Assembly: GCF_032362555.1 (NCBI RefSeq)
Contig: NC_083517.1
Coordinates: forward strand, 5,786,001-5,850,000
Direction of reading: 5' to 3'
Origin: Amyelois transitella
Lineage: Eukaryota > Arthropoda > Insecta > Lepidoptera > Pyralidae
DNA length: 64,000 nucleotides
The position numbers and the translations under genes were made by a program. The notes below the pieces were generated by a model. That model saw only the letters and a program-made list of their open reading frames with translations, ran no database searches and was not told the DNA's origin. Shown piece by piece: positions 29,701 to 40,791 of this stretch. Position 1 is the stretch's first letter. Every line of letters starts with the position of its first letter.

Positions 29701-32700
29701 ATGTGCTGCACTTTCTTACAGTCCGTCTTAACACAACGTGAGTAACCTATTAAGTGTAAAAAACCTCATCATCTCGGGGTTTAGCCCGGTTGCATCCCTA
29801 GAGTAAGTCAGCTGATAAACTTCTTTCCTTTTATATAGGACACACTGGAGTGCCGATAAGAATTCTACCTACTCGCCTAAGAACAAATGGTTATGAGAAA
29901 ATTATCATTGAGGACACATGGAGAGCGGCAAATATATGTTAATTATTCGACGGCTATCTTCTTCTTGTCAATTGCAGGTCACGGAACCGGTACTACAGCA
30001 AGCTAGGGTTCCGTACCTATGAGGGTACATGGACTGGTCTCCTGGGTGCCTTGATGGAGCAGACGGTTGACTTGGCTCTGGAGGCCGTAACGGCGCATCC
30101 CTCGCGACATAACGATATGGATTTCATTTTTCCTATAGCTGAAACAATGTAAGTAAGTAGAGAACAGAAGCGAACAGACGATACTCTATTTGTATATATA
30201 TGTATGTTATTTTGTACTTGTGTTCTCCAAAACGGCTCTAACGATTTCGTTGAAATTTGATGTATGTATGTATGTATATCTATGTATGCATACGGGGGTA
30301 AAAAAATCGAGAAAACTAACGGTTTTCACGTCGAAGCTGGGTTAGGTTCGATAGTTTTATTTTCTTTTAAAAAAAATTATGGTTTTTCTGACGTCTACCG
30401 GGCACTACTCGGTCATCCAGGTACTATAATAGATATCTATTGTACACAACATTCTTACGTACCGTAACATCGGAAGTTAAATATGCGTCTTTGAATTGCT
30501 TTTAAATATTTCTTTCATTATAACCATCAACATCACCGAATGACGTCTGACTTCTGACTTTGGTTTGACGTCGGCAATACAAAGGCCTAATAATAACAGA
30601 ACTAAGCCTAGAATAGGTAAATTTAGCTTATTTTTTTCAACTATGTAGCCTTTCAAGACATCTATGGTAGATTTGGTGTGGTCCTATTCATATTTTGCGT
30701 AATCAACTTCCTGCCCTTGTTAATTACGCAATGTTTTCAGTATAAGTAATACACATATTAATTTTCAAGGTGCTCTTAATTTAATTTTAAAGTTATAGAT
30801 TGTTTAGTGGATATTTCAATTAATCACTTTCCAAGTGTCTAAACATAAATGAGAACTTTCGACAACAAACTTCGTTTATTAGGGACTAAATGATGAATTC
30901 TTGTCTAAGTATGCGATATAATGTTTTTCAGGAAACCCTTGAATGCCGTCATTTAGGCAGGGTTTGGATAACTCTATTGATTGATAACTCTAGCTTAGAC
31001 GGATTTTTTAAGAAGGTAGACTTTACTTGCCACTATTTGAATTCTGACATCTTTTATCTAACCCGCAGAGAAAGGGGCGTAATTTTATTTTGTTATTATG
31101 TTCTTTCACAGGTGCAACATTTACATTCGTCAACAGGAGACATCTACAGTGAGGGATATATTTTTGGCTCCGTTCAGTGCTCGTCTAGTGGTCTGTGTGG
31201 TGGCCGTAGCTTTAGTTGCTTCATTGGCAGTGGTCGTTATAAGTAGGCTGGCTCCAAATATTAGAAAGAAGGAACGGCCTATGGGATTTACTGAAGCTTT
31301 GGTTTGGTCGACCGGAATTCTCTGTCAGCAAGGTTATTACAACTTGTTACAACCCTCTTGCATAGTAAGCTAGCTATTGGTACACATCTCAAAATAAAAA
31401 ATCTTGCAAATCTTTGTGAATATTATTTTATAACATGACTACTTTAAAGAAACATGTTTTCTAAACTATTTGTTTAACTGCTCAATGGGCCACATAATGT
31501 GTATTATGAATATTCTACTTTTCTATGTGACTCACTGGATTCCCTTTAGGAGGAAATTGGACGCCTCCCAACGCTGCCGGCAGCGTGCTACTGATCGTTT
31601 GCCTGCTTTTCGCCGTGGTGACGTACAACGCGTATGCTGCTTTCATCACCTCTGTCTTGTCCGTGAGAGTCGCCAGTGTGGACACCGTGGCCGCTGTACT
31701 GCACTCACCAAACTTTAAAATTGGTTATATTAGAAATGGCGCTGATCAAATGTATCTAATGGTAAGAAGGGATGCAGGCGTCTCTACATCTATGATAAGA
31801 AGTTTTCAATCTTTGAAAGATGCTTATGTTTGTACAGGTTATAGCGTACATTTTCAACTCAATTTGTAGCGAATGTAATGGATAAGTAGAAAAACCACAA
31901 CATCGAAGTAAATTTTAATGAAAGTTTTAACGAAAATATTTTTTTTTTTATATTCTGTTATAGTTTTTAGCGGATTTTGATACACAGCTGGGGTAACTCG
32001 TTTTTATTTCTTCTTACATTGCAGTCGACAAAAGACTCGCAGCTAAACGCGTTCTATATCCGCGGGTACTCAGACGCAGACAACCTGGTGTCGTCTGCTG
32101 AGGAAGGCCTAGCCCGTGCCGCTAAGCAGGACTACGCATTCTTCGCCGGGCAGCGATCAGCGCGTTCAACTCTTAGGCAAGTCTTGTGTTGCTGCTGTGT
32201 TTTACTAACTATTGGTTTATTTATAAACAACAAATGTCTCGCAGTTATATCCTCAACTATCTAGAATATAGTCCAAGAGTCACCTAGATTAGGTAAGCAA
32301 TTTTTTACACGAAGCGATTCAATCTGACTTTCGCAGCCTTTGTAATAGATCATGGTAAAACATCCTGTTAAACTAATATGCAGGTGCAAGAACATTTGTC
32401 AGCAATCAAAACGAAAAGGTCAAGGTCCATAGTAAGAGTAGATTAATAAACGGTACCTTCTATTTGCGATCATGTATTTCAATACCATCCTTGTGTTGGC
32501 TGCAGGTCACTAAGCCAAGCCCGGGGAAGATGCGCAGTTCGAGAGTTACCAGTACATTCCACGAGAGCACAGTTAGCATTTCCATTGCCCAGACGTTCTC
32601 CTTACGCGAGGCCTACTCTCGTCAGGTATGTGAATATTATAATGCACTATTCATTTATAGGTATTGTATTTATATTATATTATATATTAAATATTAGGTA

Positions 32701-35241
32701 TGTACACAAGCCAATGCCTTTCTTTACACTTTCCTATCGTGGGCATGCTGGAAGAAATTTCTCTAGAAATAAGTAGTGCCCTTGTACTGAATTTCTCTTT
32801 ATTTTAAGTTTTTTTTTGCTAATTTTTCTTGTTGTACATAAATATATAAATAAAAATAAATAAATAAAGGCGTCCTTGAAATTTCTGAAGCATTTTGGCT
32901 TGCCGAAAGGCGTTCGATGCAGGCAGCTTACAATCTTTCATATCAACGAGTCGGTTTATTTCTAGAAGTGGAGATGATCTGAAATCGATCATCATTGTTG
33001 TAAGCTTTATTGCCTTAGCAGACCCGGTTAAGATAAATGCATCTATATATACGACATAAAATATTGTAAGGGCGGTTAAATCTCATGAAGAGATCTTTTC
33101 CAGTTAACAAGAAAGGAATACCCACATAAAAAGGCAGAAATAAGGTGTTGTGCTCTGCAGCAACGCCCCCTGTTGGAATTTTTGTTCTACCTATGGCAAT
33201 TTAATGTACAACAGAAGAACATTATGTACAAAAAACAATTTAGTATGTACGTACAGTAAATTTGAGAAAAAATGATACTTTATAGGGCGCTGCTAGAGAG
33301 TATACTCTACAGCAGCGCCACTCAGAATACTTACTTGTATTTATACTAGAACGCAATTTTTTTAATTAGAGGATGTACGAACGTTTATTAGTATGTACGT
33401 CTTAGAATAATAATGAAAATGTAAGCAACTATCGTTTTATCTAACTTTAAAAGAAAGACCGTAGTTAGGTATGTTGCAGTGAACACATCTTCTTTCCTGT
33501 CAATAAGGCAATTAATAAAGTAAGTACTAAATGAATTACACAGATTTTGTAACAGTAACAATTTCAGGAGAACTATATTGTCTGCCTTTTATTTTTTCAT
33601 TATGAATAAAAAAAACTAGCTTTTGCTAGGTAAGCTTTAAAAACGTAAAATCAATTAATTCGTTAAAAAATAATAAGGCTTTGCAAGGCATTTCTTTTAA
33701 AGTTAGATAAAACAAAAGTTGCTTACATTTTCAATATTATTCTAAGACGTACATACTAATAAACGTTCGTACATCGTCTAATTAAAAAATCAGCTTTCTA
33801 GTATAAATACAAGTAAGTATTCTGAGTGGCGCTGCTGTAGAGTATACTCTTTAGCAGCGCCCTATAAAGTATCATTTTTTCTCAAATTTACTGTACGTAC
33901 ATACTAAATTGTTTTTTGTACATAATGTTCTTCTGTTGTACATTAAATTGCCATAGGTAGAACAAAAATTCCAACAGGGGGCGTTGCTGCCGAGTACAAC
34001 ACGAAATAAGATAATGGAAGAGTACATACAGAAATATTGTAAAAAGATATCTGTCTTTCAGTCTACTCCAGCTTCGTAGCACTGGATCGCTGGCCAGACT
34101 GGAGGCGGCACTGGTTCCAGCGATGCCCGAGTGCGCGCCGCCCGTCGGGTTCGCCTCGGCCCGCGCTACCGACGTGCGATCAGCTTTGCTTCTCATAGTG
34201 GCTGGTTTGATTGCTGCCCTCCTACTGGGTAGGTATAACTTATTCTTCCTCCTGGCTTAGTTCCGGTTGCATCTTCACCTCTCTGGAGGAGAGCCTAGGA
34301 CTATGACCATGGATCCTAGATTGGGCGAGTCAGGTTTTTAGATGAAGCGACTCCCAAGTGACCTCTGCAAGCTTTGCAGGTAAACCTAACCCGTATTGGA
34401 TCCATGGTTACACATCCAATTGCCTGAATGTGCAGGTTTCCTCACGATGTTTTACCTCAGCAAGAGTATCGGTTAGTATTCAAACTAATGTACACGACTT
34501 TGAAAATAGTCTTTGGTTCATGGCCGAGGTGGGATTTGAACCTGTGCCTTTCTGCGCATCACGCATTTTAACTGGACACCTTGCCCATTCGATTACCAAC
34601 GCTCAAACTAGATATAAAATCTAGAACTATTAATAGATACAGAAATTAATTTCAGTCTAGGCTTTTCATTTCATTACAAATCCTAAAAATGGAATGGATT
34701 TTTTTCCGAACTGATATTTTATTGCAGCAGTTCAACGTACTTTTCAATGGAAAGCCCAATATTTTTTCCACATTGGCATTGTGTGCATATAATTTAATGA
34801 CACATGTGTTACACTCGGACGGATCATATTATGACCGCTACCTGCGATGAATTCATATCAGTGGTTTGGGGTGACTGAAATTTGTTGGTTCGTAGCACGT
34901 GGTGTAGCAATTTGTAACTACAGTTACGGTACGGTTACGATTTTGTGATTTATGTTAACTTCAATTTTATTAATAAGCAACACAGAATTGATTGGATGTA
35001 GGAATTAGTGGATCAACCTTTTGTGAATATTATTGTTACATATTGTATTTAAATTATCACAACAATGTATAAAATTACACATACATAAGAAAAATATGTT
35101 CCAATAAAATTTGTAAAGTTTTGTTAGTATAAAACGAATTTTGTATTTACAGGTATTGGCGAATATTGTTGGAAAAATAGAAAAGAGTTGGGACAATTTT
35201 TAGTAAAATGCTACAAACGTTTCTTAAGTTTAGTACACTAA
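26750..35241 (+). CDS. Ionotropic receptor (IR75/IR64a-like chemoreceptor)
   Basis: Variant ionotropic glutamate receptor of the insect IR family, expected in sensory-neuron membranes as a ligand-gated cation channel. Exons 26750-26912, 28047-28216, 28342-28930, 29536-29737, 29978-30148, 31112-31332, 31550-31761, 32025-32176, 32506-32625, 34062-34228 and 35153-35241 join to 751 aa. Order: signal peptide (1-20), amino-terminal domain, S1 lobe (TWTGLLGALMEQTVDLA; T and R kept in AVTAHPSRHNDMDF), M1 (about 459-480), pore loop with GILCQQGG, M3 with TYNAYAAFITSVLSV, S2 lobe, M4 (SALLLIVAGLIAALLLG) and a short tail. The S2 acidic glutamate ligand is not evident (KQDYAFFAGQ), as is common in IRs. 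STVRDIFLAPFS suggests the IR75/IR64a group; the subtype is unsure. Exon 3 carries an unusual Asn/Arg-rich stretch. Intron 8 is GC-AG (donor GCAAGT). AATAAA lies at 35380. Confidence 0.93.
27876..28018 (+). mobile_element. 5'-truncated RTE-like LINE, 3' end only
   Basis: Nearly identical to the last 140 bases of the full LINE, from GTACCCGAAACCGCCGAGCT to the ATGTATGT tail, with two small deletions. It lies in receptor intron 1, its tail ending about 28 bases before the exon 2 acceptor. Confidence 0.9.
29770..29815 (-). repeat. Possible tRNA-like SINE (family B) end fragment
   Basis: GGGTTTAGCCCGGTTGCATC resembles GGCTTAGTTCCGGTTGCATC at one end of the element at 34236-34620. In receptor intron 4. 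Short, so tentative. Confidence 0.35.
30695..30731. repeat. 13-bp inverted repeat, 11-base loop
   Basis: 30695-30707 pairs with 30719-30731 at 12 of 13 positions. In receptor intron 5. Confidence 0.75.
31056..31100 (+). mobile_element. Possible decayed RTE-like LINE 3' end
   Basis: CTAACCCGCAGAGAAAGGGG then CGTAATTTTATTTTG matches the LINE end CTACCCCTCCGGGAAAGAGG then CGTGATTTTATG at about three quarters of positions. It ends next to the receptor exon 6 acceptor (31111). Confidence 0.4.
33145..34002. mobile_element. 858-bp foldback DNA transposon with 8-bp target duplication
   Basis: Two arms of about 312 bases, 33145-33456 and 33691-34002, are inverted copies of each other with only scattered differences, separated by a 234-base spacer. 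The ends read GTGTTGT and ACAACAC. The perfect 8-bp direct repeat GAAATAAG lies at 33137-33144 and 34003-34010. There is no transposase frame, so it is non-autonomous. An 8-bp duplication fits hAT-type transposases, but the terminal sequence is not a typical hAT end. It sits in receptor intron 9, ending 59 bases before exon 10. Confidence 0.9.
34236..34620 (-). mobile_element. tRNA-like SINE (family B)
   Basis: On the minus strand it contains GGTTCAAATCC, a perfect polymerase III box-B-type sequence, about 60 bases in from the presumed 5' end, with GCGTTGGTAATCGAATGGG in the place of box A. The other end reads GATGCAACCGGAACTAAGCC. It lies in receptor intron 10. No clear target duplication. 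Confidence 0.65.
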
Positions 35242-35321
35242 TTTACGTCATCAATCAATTACTTTCTTAGAGATATTGTAGATAAACGTATTATGTGGAT
35301 TGAAGGCTTAAAAAATACAGC

Positions 35322-35352
35322 ATCTTCCTATATTATTAAAATATAGGAAGAT
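35322..35352. repeat. Perfect 13-bp inverted repeat, 5-base loop
   Basis: 35322-35334 pairs perfectly with 35340-35352, just upstream of the receptor AATAAA. Confidence 0.8.
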
Positions 35353-35712
35353 CGGAGATAAAGTGTTTTGACTGCGTAAAATAAAGCAAGTGTTGGGAGC
35401 TATTAGTAATGAAAGTGGAAAATGTTGCGTTTGCTACTGTACCTATTTTTTCATTAAATCAATGTACTATCTGCAGTCAATTGTTTCACTCGACTTCCTT
35501 TTCCCACACTATAAAGTATCACAGAATTATTAATAGAACTATTATTCTAATATCATCTGGAGCTTCAATTATTGTTTCGACCATGAGATAATACTTGTTA
35601 TTTTATGCTGTAACTTTAAGGAGTAACACATATACATACACAAATATCGTTTTTATCTGAGAGTTTAATTGGAGTTAGGGTAAAATAAATAGATATATAT
35701 TCTAAGCTAATA

Positions 35713-35754
35713 AGCAACATAATTTGACTGCTGAAACAGTCAAATTATGTTGCT
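35713..35754. repeat. Perfect 18-bp inverted repeat, 6-base loop
   Basis: 35713-35730 pairs perfectly with 35737-35754 around the loop CTGAAA. Confidence 0.9.
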
Positions 35755-36193
35755 ATTTAAAAATAAATAAACATGTGTGTTTATATATAGGTGTGATAGC
35801 GGCCTCAATTAATCTAGAATCCCCATAGGGAGAGCTGATTACAAGGACGATGTAGACACACAGTACACACTGAAATAACGAATTATCTCTCAAATAATAT
35901 TAGAACTGAAAAGATCTCTCTTTTAAGGGAAGACGAAGACGGTCACAAGACTCGAAAGCCTAGATGGAATGGAATGGAGAGAGTAGAGACAGGTTGCTGG
36001 CTTATTGCCTAAATAAGTAATCAAGCCATGCCCTATTACAGTTTGCGCGGGAAAACATATAGCTAGAAAAAATAGGAAAAAGGAGAAAAAAAATTTTTTT
36101 ACACTTCACAAGAGTAAGGTTAAATTCAAAAACAGTTAAGTAAAAAAAAAAGGATAATCTTACAAAATTGTACAAGTAAACTTAATACAAAAC

Positions 36194-39100
36194 TTAACCT
36201 CTCTGAAGGAAATGATCTTCTTGGATGGCTTTTTTACTGGCCAAAGTATCCAAGCAGGTTTGTAAGGGGAGTTTCGTTTTGGTTGTCATAGCCATGGCCT
36301 TTTGAAGTGTAGCCGTGTCGACAGTCCGAAGGTCAGTTGCGAGTCTTAGAGCTGCGAAAACGCGGATGAAGGCCGTTGTACATCCAGAATCTGTAAATTT
36401 TGTTGTCTTTCAGTTACGGAGTCATTAATAATATTAAAGTATAGTCTTATGGATCATCACATACTTATACTTGTTATAGAAAAGAAAATGTTGCACTGGG
36501 TCTGCGGAGTTTCGGGGAAAGATCGTGGGAGAAACTTCGGCATTCGCGACAGCCTTCATATCCATGACATAGCTGGCAAAATACAAAAGAGCCGTCTATG
36601 CTGGTACAGTTACGTCTTGTGGAAGACTGCAGAATATCCAGGGAGCAAATGACTTTTTATGACATTTCGGCCTTCGTCTAACAAATCGAAGCTTGACGCC
36701 GCGAATGATGATATACGTGGCAAAGGATATATTTCTTTCGGGAAATCTTAACGGGAGAGAAGCCTCGGATAAAAACCTGGTGTAATAATAAAACCCCACC
36801 CAGAAGAATTTGACTTGAGACATGCTAATTACTAACTAAATTAAAAAGGGCGCCCTGCGGGTATTTTTCATTAATTTCTCTTAGAACTGACTGACACTCC
36901 ACGATATAGTACTGAAACCTAAAATAGTGAATATTTTATGGTCTTTTTGGATTTTAAAGCAAAAGAAAAACAAGAATATCAAATCTGAATATACTGAACT
37001 GAGTGCCTATAGATGTAAGTCGATGAATAACTCATATATGGGTCAGTACCTAAGAAGAATGTTCGAAGAGATCTCTAATTCAATCACAATTTATGAAAAT
37101 AAAAATTTTCTTTTCTTACCATAAGTACCATATTCTCCCGATTTGTAATCATATGGCACCAAGTAGTGGTAGTGTGGCCAAAATGTTTTGGACAGAATGA
37201 ACACGGAGTTGGAATCCGGGGGAGACCTGAAATTAAAAATATGGCACTTTTAGTTATCGCATATTAATATCATATTTTGTATTTTTATCCATCGCTCGAG
37301 CGATTAAATGTCTTATGGAGAGATAAATTCATAATTTGATTAAGTTTATTAAAGAAAAATGATTTATTATTTAGTACATTAATTAAATACCAATAAAAAT
37401 CATTGTTCCCTTTGAATATGTTATTTGTAAATATTTTTTGATAGTAGCCAACTTTTAATTAGTCGGTTGGTAGTACATAGTTCAAAATAACGTCAAAATC
37501 AATACAAAAATATTTCAAATAATTATAAGATACGCTCTCTTTTTTCTTAAATAATTTCCACAAATTTCCTCTTACCATAAATTTTAAACTAAAAATACTA
37601 AAGTAAATAAAGCTTTATGTTAAACTGTCAATGGTAGGTACTGCTTCTTTTATTACTGCGTAAATGTGGCGCTCTATTCTATATAGAAACCTTTTCAGTC
37701 ACGGGGCTGCGGTGAATGAACGTTCCTCCTTTATAGAATCTTCAAAGGCTCTTTATAGGCTGATTACATAATCTTTATTTTATACTAGCTTCTTTCCTGC
37801 GACAGTTACATCACATCAAACAGTATTTTAGGGTCCATTATATTAAATATTTTTGAACTTGGGTCTCTAAATATACAAACTAAATATCTAAAATAAACTA
37901 AAACTAAATATAATTAAACTTTTATAAAAAGAAAATGAACATACATGCATACATACATATAGTCCTGTTTATATCCCTTGCGGGGTAGACAGAGCAAACA
38001 GTCTTGCGAAATTGAAAGTCCACGTTTAGCTTAATGATAGAATTGAGATTCAAATAGTGACAGGTTGCTAGCCCATCGCCTAAATGTAGATAGAGTATAT
38101 CCCTTAGTATTACGACATTCACGGGAAAGAGATTGAGTGATCCGATTTTTTTATATTTGTGCCGGGAACAGGGAACAAAAAGAAAATGAAATAACAATGA
38201 ATACTTTATCTGAAAAAATATGGTGGTCTTTTATCGAAATAGGTCCGTTTAGCTTTGATAGCTAACAGGACATATCTACACAGAAACAGATTTTCGCATT
38301 TATGAATTAGTATAAATGGTTTCAATCTATCAACCCCTTAAATGAATCATGAAATTATTTTTATTACAAAACGGAATATCTGCATGCAGTTTATTAGAGA
38401 AACTCACTTTTGTCCTGGCCTCAGTCCCCAGACACTAATGCCACTCTCCATGAGCCACGAAGCATGGAGAACGATCCCGTAACGCAGAAATCCCACCACA
38501 AACACAGAGCTAAGGATGGAATCGTTCCAGTATTCAAGTGGAGCGTTCAGCGGCAGTAACAAAAACAGTATCGGATACAATAACCAGTATATCCTGTGAA
38601 AAAAAAGCAAATAACCGAATAAAGTTTAGCATGTTATTCGAACCCTAACCTTGGACCGGGCACAGAATTATTAATGTAGTTCGCTTTTGCCAAAATTCCA
38701 CGAGCGTGATGCATCTTTTGAAGGATTGAAATTTTTGGAAGTTTGACTGACAGATAATGCTTTTAGCAATAAGTTCATCTATTGCAACTTTAGGGCCAAA
38801 TAAAGTTTTTAAATTTAATTATTAATATAAATACTCTCCCCAGAGCTCATGGATACTATCAACAACAATCTGATTAAACTGGTCCATATGTAAATGTCAA
38901 TCTTCTAAATTTATATTATCGTCTAAGGTCACCGCACTAAATAGGTTTCTAGGTTACATGAGTAGGTATACTGCACCCTCCATCCTGCAAAAAAGTCATA
39001 ACTACAAACGTGTTATTAACTTTTAATATTAACCTGATGAATTGGTGGCACTCAAGTCTGGGCACTCAACTATATTAATTTTAATATTGCGAAGTTACAC

Positions 39101-40791
39101 CTGTCGCCACTAATAAATATGAGATGCATTTTCTACGAACTTTTTTATATAATACATTTCCCTTTGATGGCTGTGATAGACTACATTCGATACGTGGTCA
39201 GATCAAGATTTTATTTTATCTGTATAACTAGTACGAAGTTAGAAATACTAATTTCAGGTGCCACATAAATAAGGTTATTCGAAGCTAACTAGCTTCAGAT
39301 AACCTTCTCCGCGAAATGTACAATGCAATAATGAAAACCAACTTTTATGTTTAGCTAGGAACTCGTCAAATAAGGTCGATTTAGAATTCAGTTAATAACC
39401 AACCTTAGTTGGTTTACAAGTAGGTTAATAAGTCACCTCGAAAAGTAACAATTGAAAACGTCCAAACACCGCTAACGTCGCATAGGCAAAAGACCAAACT
39501 TACTTCTTCTGGAACATGACGATTCCATCCTTCTCCAAGTCAGACATATCGATGCTCTCCCGCAGTTTCTCCTGCTGGGGGCTAAGTTTCCACAATCGAG
39601 TGAGGATGTGCGCATAAAGGAATCCTTTGTTGTGGTCATAAGGGTCGTTTTCTGTAGCAAAATGTTGGTGGTGCAGTCGATGGTGCCGGACCCACTCGTA
39701 AATGGAGCCCTAGAATTATATCGTAATATGTTTTACTGATTTTAAATAAAAAAGTTTAATTTCATAAAATTTAGGTTATTTAAAACAACGGAGCTTAGAT
39801 AAAGTGTGAACTTAATAAACAAATTCACTTCCGCACGTTTAGGAAATTGTCATACAATGAGGTTACCTTCTTACATTTTCTCTTAAAAAAACACCTAAGA
39901 CGCCATAAGAATAGCTTTATGTATCGGCAGATCGACGATCTTACGATCGATCGTAAAGAAGACGAGTAGTGAATCTTAATTCAGATTTCTGTGAAAGATA
40001 AAGTGCAGAGTCGGTCTTATTATGAAACCCTGCAGTACCGCTATCTTGATTTCTTTGAGTTCAGTAGAATTTTTGCTAAGCTAAACCTGTATTAGATTGT
40101 CTTTATTAAGCTATAATAAAGAAAATCTAATACAGGGTAAGCTTCGTGTAAAAACCTCACTTGCTCAATCCAGGCTCCATGGCGAAGGACGTACCCCGGG
40201 CGCCATTGTAGTGTGGTGAGGATGTAACCGGGATTAAAGTCAATAAAGAACTAATAAAGTACAACCTAGTAGGCGACTAAATTTAAAAAAATGTTACCTG
40301 GCCGGCCATAGTCTGAAAGAGCATCAGGGTGATTCTCAATCCTCGGCTCGCCTTGTAAGCCCCGTGAGCCCAAAGGCGATGTGCACCGGCAGTCACGCCC
40401 AGCACCGCGATTGAGGTCAGAAACATTACTGTAATAATTATATTTCAAATGGATTGTTAATTTTAGATTCTTTTTTGTCAAAAATTAAATAATTTTCCTT
40501 TATCAAATATTTTGTAAATTATTTAGCCCTATTTTTGTTTGAAACTACTTGTACTATCTTGCAAATGATTACTTTCAAATTTCAACTAAGACGATTTTCA
40601 TGAAGCAAGAAAAACAACTTACAAAACAACACCGTCAGCCATTGCACCTCAAACAGCAGCAACCAAAGCCCGTATAAAGACAGCAAGTGGATGTGTATGA
40701 AGAACAGCACTGCCGGCCAGTCCGCCTCGCGGACGTTGCTCAAGTTGCTGTTCGACTTGGGTTCCCCGTTCATGTCACTTTTTTCTGCCAT
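36194..40791 (-). CDS. Divergent desaturase-like protein lacking third histidine box
   Basis: Second acyl-CoA desaturase family member. Coding exons 40791-40623, 40428-40298, 39709-39504, 38593-38408, 37226-37120 and 36390-36194 join to 331 aa. Exons 2, 3 and 4 have exactly the lengths (131, 206, 186) and phases of the desaturase at 19720, proving common origin; its last exon is split by an extra intron. HRLWAH (73-78) and HRLHH (110-114) are kept. The third box is WPHYHY (247-252) in place of WHNYHH, found by anchoring on the shared DYK. The Asn and His of VNSFAHIWG are Glu218 and Ser222 in LMESGISVWG. Several di-iron ligands are thus missing, so normal desaturation is unlikely (inference). 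Frame and splice sites are intact, which argues against a dead gene. The C-terminus is about 20 residues longer than its relative. An acceptor TTTCTCTACAG ends four bases before the start region, implying a 5' untranslated exon. Confidence 0.9.
36425..36660 (+). pseudogene. Fragment of a second RTE-type LINE
   Basis: Translation contains LHWVCGVSGKDRGRN, then IRDSLHIHDIAGKIQKSRL and CWYSYVL, the C-terminal pattern of RTE/BovB reverse transcriptases (LRW.CGV..., SRLRWYGHV). It is a different lineage from the full-length LINE at 22591. It lies in intron 5 of the desaturase-like gene, antisense. Confidence 0.65.
37940..38176 (-). mobile_element. SINE family A copy with 14-bp target duplication
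   Basis: Somewhat diverged copy in intron 4 of the desaturase-like gene. Perfect AAAAAGAAAATGAA repeats at 37926-37939 and 38177-38190 flank it. Confidence 0.85.
39271..39306. repeat. 16-bp inverted repeat, 4-base loop
   Basis: 39271-39286 pairs with 39291-39306 at 14 of 16 positions, in intron 3 of the desaturase-like gene. Confidence 0.75.
40086..40136. repeat. 23-bp inverted repeat, 5-base loop
   Basis: 40086-40108 pairs with 40114-40136 at 22 of 23 positions, in intron 2 of the desaturase-like gene. Confidence 0.9.

Larger units (their letters stand above)
35242..36193. other. Convergent spacer, receptor and second desaturase
   Basis: Holds the receptor polyadenylation signal (35380-35385), two short perfect hairpins and a decayed SINE family A-like piece near 35930-36060 (ACAGGTTGCTGGCTTATTGC). 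No exon seen. Confidence 0.5.

Noticed and set aside
33888-34196. 102-codon minus-strand frame near receptor exon 10
   Set aside because: It is the antisense of exon 10 plus one arm of the foldback element.
34358-34624. 88-codon plus-strand frame in receptor intron 10
   Set aside because: It lies within the tRNA-like SINE and has no protein features.
36596-36823. 75-codon minus-strand frame
   Set aside because: It overlaps LINE-derived sequence read antisense; no splice signals or known domain.
36194-40791. Desaturase-like gene as a pseudogene
   Set aside because: All six exons are open and in frame with consensus splice sites, so a divergent functional gene is more likely than a dead one.
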